Source: Raineya sp. | GTDB taxonomy: Bacteria > Bacteroidota > Bacteroidia > Cytophagales > Thermonemataceae | DNA length: 64,000 nucleotides | Direction: 5' to 3' | Assembly: GCA_025454915.1 (NCBI GenBank) | Contig: JALONN010000009.1 | Span: 1-64,000 of the forward strand | Shown: positions 34,685 to 43,211 of the stretch, piece by piece | Position numbering within the stretch: position 1 is the first letter of the stretch | Layout: each line of letters begins with the position of its first letter | Made by a program: the position numbers and the translations under genes | Notes under the pieces: generated by a model | Databases searched by the model: none | What the model saw: only the letters and a program-made list of their open reading frames with translations | Told to the model about the DNA's origin: nothing

Positions 34685-36178
34685 ATGAAAAAATTATCCC
34701 TGTCATTATTCACAGCTTGTGCATTTTTGGGGGCTTATGCCCAAAACTTAGAATACACAGTCAATTTGAATGACCGCTCCAATGACCTTTTTAAAGTAGA
34801 ATTGAAAGTAAAAGGTTTGAAAAAAGAAAATGCTGTTTATCAGTTTGCTTCTACTGCTCCTGGCACATACCAAGTAATGGATATGGGTAGATTTGTACGC
34901 AAATTTGAAGCTTTTGATGCGAAAGGTAAAACTGTTAAAACTAAACAGTTATCTACCAACCAGTGGGAACTTTCTGCTCCTGAAAAAGTAGCAAAAATCC
35001 GTTACGAAATAGCTGAAACCTTTGATACAAAGGTAGATAAGGATAAAATTTATGCAATGTGTGGAAGCTCCATTGAAGACGACCATGTACTTATCAATGG
35101 TCAGACTGTATTTGGTTATCCATCAGGTATGCAGTCTGCTCCTTTAAAGGTAAAATTACAATATCCAGAAGGTTGGATATACGGAACAGCTCTTGAAGAA
35201 AAAGAAGGCTTCTTAGTAGCAAATTCTTATGATCATATTGTAGATTCTCCTATTTTATTGGGTAAACTCACAAAAGCCAGCACAAAAGTAAGAAACACCA
35301 ATGTAGAACTTTATACTTACTCTAAAACTGGTAAAATCACTTCCGAAAAGCTTTTGGGTTCAATGACCAATATGCTTGTAGCTGCTGATTCTTTCTTAAA
35401 CGGCTTACCTGTCAATCGTTATGCGTTCTTATTTCACTTTGAAGATACCAATGCTGGTGCTTGGGAACACTCTTACAGCTCAGAATATGTAATTAAAGAA
35501 GAAAACTGGTCAGAAGAATTTGGAAAACAGATGACAGACATTGCTGCTCACGAATTTTTCCATGTGGTTACACCTTTGAACATTCATAGTGAGATTATTG
35601 AGAAATTTAATTTCGTACAACCTACAGCCTCAGAACATTTATGGTTATATGAAGGTACAACTGAATGGGCTTCTCATAAAATGCAGTTAAATTACAGCAT
35701 CAAAACATTGAACGAATATTTTGCCGAACTTCGTCAGAAAGTAAATTATGACAATTACTATGATAAATCTTACAGTTTGAGCAAAATGAGTTTGACGTCT
35801 TACACTCCAGAAGGACAAAAGCAATATGGCAACATTTATATGCGTGGAGCTTTGGTAGCTGGTTTGTTAGATATTCGTTTATTAGAACTTTCTGGTGGTA
35901 AAAAAGGTTTACGTGAAGTAATCAATGAGTTTGCTAAAGAATACGGACCTTCTAAGAGTTTCCCTGAAAAAGAATGGTTTGATGTATTTACAAAGAAAAC
36001 TTATCCTGAAATTGGTGATTTCTTCAATAAATATGTAAAAAATGCAGAGCCTCTTCCTCTTGCAGAATACTACGAAAAAATTGGTATCATCTATAATGCA
36101 GAAAAGAAAACATTCTCATTGAATTTAAGTGCTACTCCCGAACAATTACGTTTACGTGAGCGTTGGATGAGAAACTAA
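34685..36178 (+). CDS. M61-family aminopeptidase, secreted
   Basis: A 497-residue protein with a signal peptide (SLSLFTACAFLGAYAQ). The M61 N-terminal beta domain spans about 20-200. The catalytic domain has H-E-F-F-H at 289-293 and the third zinc ligand Glu323 in WLYEGTTEW, as in glycyl aminopeptidases. The C-terminal PDZ domain found in many M61 proteins (about 600 residues) is absent; the protein ends soon after the helical domain. It likely removes N-terminal Gly/Ala from peptides in the periplasm or outside. It has its own promoter and terminator, so it is monocistronic. Confidence 0.9.
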   Translation: MKKLSLSLFTACAFLGAYAQNLEYTVNLNDRSNDLFKVELKVKGLKKENAVYQFASTAPGTYQVMDMGRFVRKFEAFDAKGKTVKTKQLSTNQWELSAPEKVAKIRYEIAETFDTKVDKDKIYAMCGSSIEDDHVLINGQTVFGYPSGMQSAPLKVKLQYPEGWIYGTALEEKEGFLVANSYDHIVDSPILLGKLTKASTKVRNTNVELYTYSKTGKITSEKLLGSMTNMLVAADSFLNGLPVNRYAFLFHFEDTNAGAWEHSYSSEYVIKEENWSEEFGKQMTDIAAHEFFHVVTPLNIHSEIIEKFNFVQPTASEHLWLYEGTTEWASHKMQLNYSIKTLNEYFAELRQKVNYDNYYDKSYSLSKMSLTSYTPEGQKQYGNIYMRGALVAGLLDIRLLELSGGKKGLREVINEFAKEYGPSKSFPEKEWFDVFTKKTYPEIGDFFNKYVKNAEPLPLAEYYEKIGIIYNAEKKTFSLNLSATPEQLRLRERWMRN

Positions 36179-36199
36179 TTTTTATAAATATTTTGAATT

Positions 36200-36224
36200 A
36201 AAAGAGGCATAAATGCCTCTTTTG
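36200..36224 (+). terminator. Rho-independent terminator
   Basis: AAAAGAGGCA and TGCCTCTTTT form a perfect 10-bp stem around TAAA, with T residues after. It follows the M61 gene by 22 bp. Confidence 0.85.
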
Positions 36225-36337
36225 TATTTTATAGTAAACTGTTGTAAATGAAGTATGTAAAATAAAAAGTATGTAAGGTATCTTGCATCTAAGATTAGGA
36301 TTTTTAATATTTGCAAAATTTAAAGCCAAGTCCTACC

Positions 36338-37057
36338 ATGAAATACAAAAGAATTTTGCTCAAGTTGAGTGGTGAAGCCCTCGCTGGCGACCGTCAGGAG
36401 TATGTAATTAATCCTCAGATATTAGAGCGTTACGCAAAAGAAATTAAAAAAGTTGTAGAAAAAGGTGTACAAGTGGCAATTGTTGTAGGAGGAGGTAATA
36501 TTTATAGAGGTTCGGAAGCTGATAAATCAGGCATTGATAAGGTACAAGGTGATTACATGGGAATGCTTGCTACTGTAATCAATGGTATGGCTATGCAAAA
36601 TGCCATCGAAAAGCAGGGAATCTATACCCGTTTGATGTCAGCCTTGAAAATGGAACAGGTTTGTGAACCTTTTATTCGTCGTAGAGCTATCAGACACCTT
36701 GAAAAAGGTCGTGTAATTATTTTTGCAGCAGGTACAGGAAACCCATATTTCACAACAGACTCAGCAGCTTCATTAAGAGCTATCGAAATTGGAGCAAATG
36801 TAGTTCTGAAAGGTACTAAAGTGGACGGCATCTATACTGCTGATCCCATGAAAGACAGTACAGCAACCAAATACAACAACATTACTTTTGATGAAGCCTA
36901 CGAAAAAGGCTTAAATGTAATGGATATGACAGCTTTTACACTTTGTAAAGAAAATAATCTTCCTATTATTGTTTTTGACATGAATCAGGAAGGGAATTTA
37001 CTTAGAATAGTAGAAGGTGAGAATGTAGGTACTTTAGTTGCTTTAGAAGCAGTATAA
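36338..37057 (+). CDS. pyrH: UMP kinase
   Basis: A 239-residue amino-acid-kinase-fold enzyme that phosphorylates UMP to UDP. The ATG at 36338 ([18 protein letters not shown]) is the family start; nine upstream codons in frame are rejected. Blocks include [59 protein letters not shown] and [14 protein letters not shown]. Length and motifs are normal. It is followed 48 bp later by frr, the usual bacterial order pyrH-frr. Confidence 0.97.
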   Translation: MKYKRILLKLSGEALAGDRQEYVINPQILERYAKEIKKVVEKGVQVAIVVGGGNIYRGSEADKSGIDKVQGDYMGMLATVINGMAMQNAIEKQGIYTRLMSALKMEQVCEPFIRRRAIRHLEKGRVIIFAAGTGNPYFTTDSAASLRAIEIGANVVLKGTKVDGIYTADPMKDSTATKYNNITFDEAYEKGLNVMDMTAFTLCKENNLPIIVFDMNQEGNLLRIVEGENVGTLVALEAV

Positions 37058-37105
37058 TTCACTCAAGATTTTTCAATTTATATATTTTAAAATTTAATTT
37101 GTAGT

Positions 37106-37669
37106 ATGGAAGAAGAAATTAAAATGTATTTGGATGAAGCTCAGGATATGATGAAGAAAGCCTTAGAGCATACACAAAGTGAACTTCTTAAAATCAGAGC
37201 TGGCAAAGCTATGCCAAATATGTTAGATGGTATTTTAGTAGAGTATTATGGTGCTAATATGCCTATCAATCAGGTATCTACAATTACCACTCCCGATGCA
37301 AGAACATTGAGCATTCGTCCTTTTGAAAAAGGGTCTATTACTGCCATCGAAAAAGCCATCAAAGCCAGTGATATAGGCATTAATCCTCAAAATAATGGAG
37401 AGGTAATTATTTTAAATATACCTCCTCTTACTGAAGAACGCAGAAAGCAGCTTGTAAAACAAGCTAAACAAGAGGTCGAAAATGGCAAAATAAGCATTCG
37501 TAATGCTCGTAAAGAAATTAATGATGCTTTAAAGAAGCTTCAAAAAGATGGAGCTGCTGAAGACTCTATCAAAAAAGCAGAAGAAACAGTTCAAAAACAT
37601 ACCGATTCTTTTATAGCAAAACTCGATGAGGTACTTGCCACCAAAGAAGCTGAAATTATGAAAGTTTAA
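37106..37669 (+). CDS. frr: Ribosome recycling factor
   Basis: A 187-residue protein that, with EF-G, splits the post-termination ribosome. Typical segments are DMMKKALEHTQSELLKIRAG, read as the long-helix start, then LDGILVEYYGANMPINQVST, TPDARTLSIRPFEKGS, IGINPQNNGEVIILNIPPLT and EERRKQLVKQAKQEVENGKI. The length is standard. It is in an operon with pyrH and ends in an AAACCTATAAGG-type terminator. Confidence 0.97.
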   Translation: MEEEIKMYLDEAQDMMKKALEHTQSELLKIRAGKAMPNMLDGILVEYYGANMPINQVSTITTPDARTLSIRPFEKGSITAIEKAIKASDIGINPQNNGEVIILNIPPLTEERRKQLVKQAKQEVENGKISIRNARKEINDALKKLQKDGAAEDSIKKAEETVQKHTDSFIAKLDEVLATKEAEIMKV

Positions 37670-37701
37670 ATTAAAGCAAGTGGTAAATTTGAATAACAAC
37701 G

Positions 37702-37747
37702 AAACCTATAAGGTTTTAAAAACCTTATAGGTTTGTATGTTTTTTTA
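37702..37747 (+). terminator. Terminator built from AAACCTATAAGGTTT element
   Basis: AAACCTATAAGGTTTT (37702-37717) and AAAACCTTATAGGTTT (37719-37734) are perfectly complementary, followed by a T-rich run. It ends the pyrH-frr operon and shares its arms with elements at 28.64 kb and 48.76 kb. Confidence 0.75.
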
Positions 37748-37765
37748 TACTTAATACTAAAATCA

Positions 37766-38503
37766 ATGAATAAACTCCGTATAGAAACAACCCAAAATGT
37801 ATTTATAGAGTTTAGCCTTGCAGGACTTGGCGAAAGAATACTAGCTTTCATATTGGATTTTATTTTTATAATAGTGTATACATGGGCATTGTTTGTTATC
37901 GCCAAGCATCTTTCTTTCAATATATTTCGTGGTGATAATGACTCCATACTCTTTATGATATTTTTTTGGTTAATACCTATCTCTGTTTATAGCATTATCC
38001 AAGAAGTTTTTTTTAATGGACAAACCTTAGGAAAAAAAATACTACGTATTAAGGTAGTCACTATACGAGGACGCCAGCCCAGTCTTACACAATATATGGT
38101 TCGATGGCTTTTCAGGTTGATTGATGTATGGGGTAGTATGGGCATTGTGGGAATTGTAGTAGCTGCTACCAACAAATATAACCAAAGAGTTGGCGATTTG
38201 GCATCTGGTACATGCCTTATCAAACTCAAAAGTCGAACAGAGTTAAGCAGACAGCTTATAATTCCTGACTTTCATGAAATGTATAGCCCTAAATATACAC
38301 AGGTCACTCTTCTCTCCGACTCTGATGTAAATTTAATTAAAGAGGCTATTCTTACACATCGTAAATATCAGAATGAAGAAATATTAAAAGCTTTTGCAAA
38401 GAAAACAAAAGAGATTCTGCGTATAGAAACTCCTGATAAAGATGAGAAATTCTTGAATCGAATTGTAAAAGATTATACTTATCTTACCTCCAAAGAAGAC
38501 TAA
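37766..38503 (+). CDS. RDD-family membrane protein
   Basis: A 245-residue protein; the ATG at 37766 (MNKLRIETTQNVFIEF) is preferred to the in-frame 37733 codon, which lies inside the terminator tail. The RDD domain at about 18-140 has GLGERILAFILDFIFIIVYT, where the R-D-D pattern is partly kept, then GQTLGKKILRIKVVT and the closing GDLASGTCLIK. Three membrane helices are likely. The C-terminal 100 residues are cytoplasmic and helical. The function of the family is mostly unknown; some members influence ion transport. The stop lies 3 bp before ruvA. Confidence 0.85.
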   Translation: MNKLRIETTQNVFIEFSLAGLGERILAFILDFIFIIVYTWALFVIAKHLSFNIFRGDNDSILFMIFFWLIPISVYSIIQEVFFNGQTLGKKILRIKVVTIRGRQPSLTQYMVRWLFRLIDVWGSMGIVGIVVAATNKYNQRVGDLASGTCLIKLKSRTELSRQLIIPDFHEMYSPKYTQVTLLSDSDVNLIKEAILTHRKYQNEEILKAFAKKTKEILRIETPDKDEKFLNRIVKDYTYLTSKED

Positions 38504-38506
38504 ATC

Positions 38507-39103
38507 ATGTTTGCTTATATTAAAGGAATATTAACCCACAAAGAAGCTACTCATGCCATTATCGAGACAGCTGGAATAGGTTATCATATCAAGATTTCTC
38601 TTACTACATACAGCATGCTCAAGGGTGTAGGTGATGAAGTTCTACTTCATACTTATTTACAAATTCAGGAAAATGCTCATAATTTGTTTGGATTTTCTGA
38701 TCCTTCAGAAAAAAAACTATTCCTTGAACTCATTAGTGTCTCTGGAGTAGGTCCCAATACAGCCATCGTGATGCTTTCCTCTGTAAGTCCTTTCGAGATT
38801 CAGGAGGCAATCGTGAATGAGGATGTAAAAATGCTACAAGGTGTAAAAGGCATTGGAGCTAAAACAGCTCAAAGAGTTATATTAGAACTCAAAGATAAAA
38901 TCAAGAAAGATTTTATGACTACTGAAGGCAAAGTAGTTGGCAATGTTCCTACTTACAGGTCAGTCAAAGATGAAGCCATTACAGCTTTGGTGGTATTGGG
39001 TATTGCCAAAAATGTTGCAGAAAAGAATGTAGAAGGTATTATCAAACTCAAAGGTGGCGATGTAAGTATTGAAGAAGTAATTAAATTAGCCCTAAAAATG
39101 TAG
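38507..39103 (+). CDS. ruvA: Holliday junction branch migration protein RuvA
   Basis: A 198-residue protein that binds four-way junctions and loads the RuvB helicase. The OB-fold domain (MFAYIKGILTHKEATHAIIE, GIGYHIKISLTTYS, HTYLQIQENAHNLFGF) is followed by two helix-hairpin-helix motifs (LISVSGVGPNTAIVMLS and LQGVKGIGAKTAQRVILELK), then the RuvB-binding domain III (KDEAITALVVLGI). The length is typical. It is tightly linked to the RDD gene (3 bp) and the next gene (8 bp). RuvB and RuvC are not adjacent. Confidence 0.97.
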   Translation: MFAYIKGILTHKEATHAIIETAGIGYHIKISLTTYSMLKGVGDEVLLHTYLQIQENAHNLFGFSDPSEKKLFLELISVSGVGPNTAIVMLSSVSPFEIQEAIVNEDVKMLQGVKGIGAKTAQRVILELKDKIKKDFMTTEGKVVGNVPTYRSVKDEAITALVVLGIAKNVAEKNVEGIIKLKGGDVSIEEVIKLALKM

Positions 39104-39110
39104 TTTTAAT

Positions 39111-39758
39111 ATGTTTATTGCTGTTATTGTGGTTATTATTATATTGGGTGTTTTATTTCATTATAATACACAAGAGACAGCTCCACAAAAAAATAACTCA
39201 ACTCCTTCTAAAAAGTTAAGTACAAGATATCCTTTGGTATTTTTAGATGATTTTGATGCTCCCCAAAAACCCGTAGAAAGCTATAATGAGAACAAAGGAA
39301 AAAGTGAAGCTTATTTCCTAAAATATCTTCAAAAATATTTCCCCAAGCATATTTATACTGATTTGGCTCTCCAAATAGATGAATCCTTTTATTATCCCGA
39401 TTTTACTTTTTTCAGTAAAAAACACAATCTCTACATTGACATTGAAATAGATGAACCTTACAATTTTAAAGGCAAGCCTACCCACACCATCAATTCTGAT
39501 GACACTCGAAATCTTTTTTTTATGGAAGCTGGTTGGATTGTTATTCGGTTTACAGAAGAGCAGGTAGTCAGGCAACCCGTTCAGTGTTGCAAATTTATTG
39601 CTGACACTATTTTTAAAATTACAAGAGATAAAGGTTTTACAGAAACGCTCAAAGGCATTCAGCCTCTTACAATTCTGCCCTCCCCTTGGACTGCCCAACA
39701 AGCAGAACAAATGTTTATCAACCGTGTTCGAGATAGTTATTCCGATATTTTAAAATAA
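39111..39758 (+). CDS. Membrane-anchored DUF559/VSR-like nuclease-fold protein
   Basis: A 215-residue protein. One N-terminal membrane helix (FIAVIVVIIILGVLFHY) is followed by a Ser/Thr/Lys tether. Residues about 60-175 resemble the VSR/DUF559 fold: KSEAYFLKYLQKYFP helix, YYPDFTFFSKKHNLYIDIEI strand pair, then TRNLFFMEAGWIVIRFTEEQV. The acidic pair D and E/D on the strands fits a PD-(D/E)XK core, but the catalytic Lys is not obvious, and a nuclease tethered to the membrane would be unusual. It lies 8 bp after ruvA. Activity is uncertain. Confidence 0.6.
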   Translation: MFIAVIVVIIILGVLFHYNTQETAPQKNNSTPSKKLSTRYPLVFLDDFDAPQKPVESYNENKGKSEAYFLKYLQKYFPKHIYTDLALQIDESFYYPDFTFFSKKHNLYIDIEIDEPYNFKGKPTHTINSDDTRNLFFMEAGWIVIRFTEEQVVRQPVQCCKFIADTIFKITRDKGFTETLKGIQPLTILPSPWTAQQAEQMFINRVRDSYSDILK

Positions 39759-39831
39759 TAATTTTTTATAAACTTTTTAAATATTTTATATGTTATAACA
39801 TAAATTGTTTAAACATTTAAAATTAGTATTT

Positions 39832-40413
39832 ATGAACTCCTCAGAAATAAAACATGCTCAAACTCAGTACGCTGTAAGTGAATTTATCCGTAAGAGATGG
39901 AGTGCAAGAGCTTTTAATGATACTCCAATACCTCAGGAAACCCTCGAAACTCTCCTTGAAGCTGCTTCTTGGGCTCCAAGTGCCAACAACGAACAACCTT
40001 GGGTGTATTATTATGCTTTCAAAGGAACAGAAGGCTTTGAAAAACTTTGGAACTGTCTGCTCCCTGGAAACCAATTATGGACAAAAAATGCAAGTGTACT
40101 TGTTTTAAGCCTTGTCAGAAAGACTTTTGAAGCCAATCAGAAACCCAATAATTCTGCTAAATATGATTTAGGAGCTGCCAACGCCACTTTGCTTTTGGAA
40201 GCAACCCAACATGATATTTTCGGGCATATTATGGGTGGTTTTGATGCCGAAAAAACAAAAAATATGTTTAATTTAGATGAAAACTTAGAACCTGTTGTCA
40301 TGATGGCTTTGGGTTATTTGGCAGAAGCCGAAACCCTTGAAGAGCCTTTCAAAACCAGAGAATTAACACCCAGAAAAAGAAAATCCGTTTCTGAAATTTC
40401 TAAAAAATTGTAG
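39832..40413 (+). CDS. Nitroreductase-family protein
   Basis: A 193-residue FMN-dependent oxidoreductase. The ATG at 39832 is preferred to 39805 because the family starts near the conserved RKRWSARAFNDTPIP motif. ASWAPSANNEQPWVYYY is the FMN-binding block, and YDLGAANATLLLEATQHDIF and VVMMALGYLAE are typical late segments. It likely reduces nitro compounds or quinones with NAD(P)H. The next gene, a pirin, starts 3 bp after its stop, so the two form an operon. Confidence 0.9.
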   Translation: MNSSEIKHAQTQYAVSEFIRKRWSARAFNDTPIPQETLETLLEAASWAPSANNEQPWVYYYAFKGTEGFEKLWNCLLPGNQLWTKNASVLVLSLVRKTFEANQKPNNSAKYDLGAANATLLLEATQHDIFGHIMGGFDAEKTKNMFNLDENLEPVVMMALGYLAEAETLEEPFKTRELTPRKRKSVSEISKKL

Positions 40414-40415
40414 TT

Positions 40416-41123
40416 ATGCAAGTAAAGTTTTTCCCAAAAGCAGAAAGAGGCATAAAAGATATTGGTTGGCTCAAAAGCAACTTTAGTTTTAACTTTAGTA
40501 CCTTCAAAAGCCCTGATAAAAATGGTTTTGGTTTACTGAAAGTCTTTAATGATGATTTTGTAGAAAAAGGAACAGGCTTTGGTCTGCACCCACATGCCAA
40601 CATGGAAATCATTTCTGTGATGCTTGCGGGCAAAATGAACCATAAAGATTCCATGGGCTATTATGAAGTTGTAGAAAAAGATTGGGTACAAATTATGAGT
40701 GCAGGCTCAGGTTTACGCCACGAAGAGTACAATGTGGGAGATGATGAAGTGAACTTTTTACAAATCTGGATAGAACCCAAAGTACAGAATATTACCCCTC
40801 GTTACCAGAAACGATATTTTCCGATTGAAAAACGTAAAAACCAGATTACAACGGCTGTCAGTAACGAAGAAGGCGTTTTACATTGTTGGATAAACCAAAA
40901 CGCTAAAATCAGTTTGGGACATTTGGAAACTCAAAAAACAGCTTCTTATAGCCTTGTAAACGAAAATATGTGTGCTTTTGTGTTTGTGATTGATGGAGAT
41001 TTGAAACTTGAAAACCACACAATAAACAAAAGAGATGCTTTAGGCATTTGGCAAACTGATACTTTTACTGTTTCCGCAACTACTGAAAGTAAGTTTGTCA
41101 TTATCGAAGTGCCTATCAATTAG
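40416..41123 (+). CDS. Pirin-family protein (bicupin)
   Basis: A 235-residue bicupin. The N-terminal cupin carries FGLHPHANMEIISVMLAGK with metal-binding HPH and E, followed by GSGLRHEEYN with a further His; this is the pirin signature, related to YhaK/YhhW. The C-terminal cupin is degenerate, as usual. Some pirins act as quercetin dioxygenases and others as redox sensors. Here the gene is coupled (3-bp gap) to a nitroreductase gene, suggesting a role in quinone or xenobiotic handling. The stop lies in the terminator stem. Confidence 0.9.
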   Translation: MQVKFFPKAERGIKDIGWLKSNFSFNFSTFKSPDKNGFGLLKVFNDDFVEKGTGFGLHPHANMEIISVMLAGKMNHKDSMGYYEVVEKDWVQIMSAGSGLRHEEYNVGDDEVNFLQIWIEPKVQNITPRYQKRYFPIEKRKNQITTAVSNEEGVLHCWINQNAKISLGHLETQKTASYSLVNENMCAFVFVIDGDLKLENHTINKRDALGIWQTDTFTVSATTESKFVIIEVPIN

Positions 41124-41135
41124 GCACTTTTTTAT
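41107..41135. terminator. Bidirectional terminator overlapping two stop codons
   Basis: AAGTGCCTA and TAGGCACTT pair perfectly around TCAAT. The stem includes the pirin stop and reaches the stop of the convergent leftward gene. T runs lie on the right side. Confidence 0.85.
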
Positions 41136-42048
41136 TTATTCTACGATATGATAATATATCTCTTACTCTTTGGGGTATTTTTTCCTCTGCTATCAAATCT
41201 CTTTCATGTGTTTTAGGCTTAACCAAATGATAAGCATGATATTGATTATTAAAATTTTCTGATTCAAACCAAATATAACATCCTTTTTCAGTATCAAAGT
41301 TAATTAAATCTTTACTTGCTCTCTCTTCACTTCTTTGGTCAGTAATAGCAGATTCTAATAAATTCTTTATATATTCCTGATTATTAGCAATTTTCAAATC
41401 ATATAATAGTGGTGATTTTCCTTGAATATATTTTGAGCTTTTTTCTTGATGCCTTTCATCTGTGGTATTCAAAAATCTTTGTGTATTTTTCTTTCTGAAC
41501 CAAGTTTCTAATTCTCCAAAATTAACAACATATTGTATGTGATAAAACGAAGGTAACAACTCATCTTCAATTGATTTACAATCTTTTATAAGAGGAATAA
41601 AACTACGATTGAATTTATAAGCTCGATTTGTATTAATCCACAGAATCATTTCTTTTGTTTGAAAGTATTTTTCAATGATTTCGTTTAATACTGGTGGATA
41701 ATCCGTTATGATTCCTTTACTATCAATATCCCACACACGATAACAACAGTTTTTTTCATTATTTTCATATTTAGGTTTTATTTCCCAATTCTCAGCATAT
41801 TGCAATAGTATATTTATTGTATCCTCTATAGAATAATTTCCTACATTTATACAATCTTGTATAACATTCAAATTTTTTACGAATTCTTCTTTGTTAGTGC
41901 CTTGGTAATAAATATTGGTATATTTTTCACAATCTACTCTATCTATGAGATTAGATGTATGTTCTAAATATTTTTGAATGTCCTCAGCTGAGTTTATATA
42001 TTCTATATCTTTTGTATTAAAGTAAATATAAATATGCTTTTGATTCAT
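41116..42048 (-). CDS. Unknown third protein of DUF262/AAA module
   Basis: A 310-residue cytoplasmic protein. The N-terminal part (YIYFNTKDIEYINSAEDIQK) is alpha/beta and the middle part helical. The C-terminal segment (SPLLYDLKIANNQEYIKNLL, then GCYIWFESENFNNQYHAYHL) is aromatic-rich. No catalytic motif is clear. It is the last gene of a leftward unit after an AAA ATPase (17-bp gap) and a DUF262 protein. Its place in the operon suggests an effector or partner of the ATPase. I do not recognise the family. Confidence 0.55.
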   Translation of the reverse strand: MNQKHIYIYFNTKDIEYINSAEDIQKYLEHTSNLIDRVDCEKYTNIYYQGTNKEEFVKNLNVIQDCINVGNYSIEDTINILLQYAENWEIKPKYENNEKNCCYRVWDIDSKGIITDYPPVLNEIIEKYFQTKEMILWINTNRAYKFNRSFIPLIKDCKSIEDELLPSFYHIQYVVNFGELETWFRKKNTQRFLNTTDERHQEKSSKYIQGKSPLLYDLKIANNQEYIKNLLESAITDQRSEERASKDLINFDTEKGCYIWFESENFNNQYHAYHLVKPKTHERDLIAEEKIPQRVRDILSYRRINKKVPN

Positions 42049-42065
42049 ATCAAATTATTATATGT

Positions 42066-43211
42066 TTAAAAACTTGATTTCATTAAGAATCTTAAATCTT
42101 TACCTATTTGGTCAAAAAAACCTAAAGGGATTTTGGCTATTCGGCTACCTTCCATAATTTCTACTTCAGTAGCTTTCGCACTATGATTATGCTCGTCTCT
42201 ATCAAAATACCAGATTTTAACATTCTGCTTATCAACACCTTTATTTTCAGAGGTATATCTTTTAGTTTGCACCAATACACCATTAATAATATGGTCAGAA
42301 TGTGTTTCTACAATAATTTGAATGCCTGCTTGAGCAGCCAAACATATTAATTCTGTTAATTTTGCTTGTGCGTAAGGGTGTAAATGAGCTTCAGGGTTTT
42401 CTATGATAATTAAAGCATCTTTAGGTGCTGAAAGAATAGCCACAATAATTGGTAAAATATAAGTAACTCCAAAACCTACATTTTCAGCTCTGAAATCATT
42501 AGTAGGGAAATTTCCTTCTACATCAAAACTGTATCTAATTTCATATCCTTTACCTAAGTTTTCAACTTTAACGTTTACATTTTTGCTTATTTCTCTCTCC
42601 CAAGCTGTCGTTTGAGATAATAAATCATTGAATTGAGCATGAGAATTGTGTAGTGTTTCAAATTGTACCTTTTCTTTTTGATAATGATGTAAAAAATGAG
42701 CCACTAATTCCCCTTGACCTTTTTCTATAGATATTTGTCTATTTTTTTCAACTTCATAATCATCTTTAGGATAAGATTCTCTTGGTGATAATCTTGCTGC
42801 ACTTAAATATTGAAAACTTTTACTAAAAAGATTTTTTTGTTTAAGTATTTCAAAATCTACTTTACTCTCTTTTAAAATCTCCAAAAATGTCGAACTTGAT
42901 TTATTTTCATTATAAGCAAAATTCCATATAAATTCATCTTTTTTATCAAAATCGATTTGTATTTCTAAAATAGAGTTTTGAGCAAACTGATAGAAAACAT
43001 CACCAGCATTTCCTATTTCACATAATGGTTTATTAAGTTCTAATCCTTCTTGCAATCTATTTTTTTGATAAGATTGTCTTAGTAAAAGTAAACTTTGAAT
43101 AACAGAAGATTTACCTACTCCATTCTGCCCACAAAGCAATGTTAAATTTTTCAAAGAAATATTAGTATCCTTATGAGATTTCAAGTTTTTTATGTGGATA
43201 TTACTTATCAT
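42066..43211 (-). CDS. AAA ATPase, DUF3696 / RecF-OLD-like
   Basis: A 381-residue ATPase. I chose the ATG at 43211 (MISNIHIKNLKSHKDTNISL), the standard SMC/RecF-like start, giving an 11-bp overlap with the upstream gene; the longer frame to 43262 overlaps it by 62 bp. Walker A is CGQNGVGKSS (about 27-36). Walker B is ALIIIENPEAHLHP, followed by the H-loop IIVETHSDHIINGV. The end (EIMEGSRIAKIPLGFFDQIG) is the DUF3696 signature. Such ATPases pair with effector proteins in defence modules (Septu, Gabija, OLD-type). It sits between DUF262 and the unknown protein. Confidence 0.85.
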   Translation of the reverse strand: MISNIHIKNLKSHKDTNISLKNLTLLCGQNGVGKSSVIQSLLLLRQSYQKNRLQEGLELNKPLCEIGNAGDVFYQFAQNSILEIQIDFDKKDEFIWNFAYNENKSSSTFLEILKESKVDFEILKQKNLFSKSFQYLSAARLSPRESYPKDDYEVEKNRQISIEKGQGELVAHFLHHYQKEKVQFETLHNSHAQFNDLLSQTTAWEREISKNVNVKVENLGKGYEIRYSFDVEGNFPTNDFRAENVGFGVTYILPIIVAILSAPKDALIIIENPEAHLHPYAQAKLTELICLAAQAGIQIIVETHSDHIINGVLVQTKRYTSENKGVDKQNVKIWYFDRDEHNHSAKATEVEIMEGSRIAKIPLGFFDQIGKDLRFLMKSSF

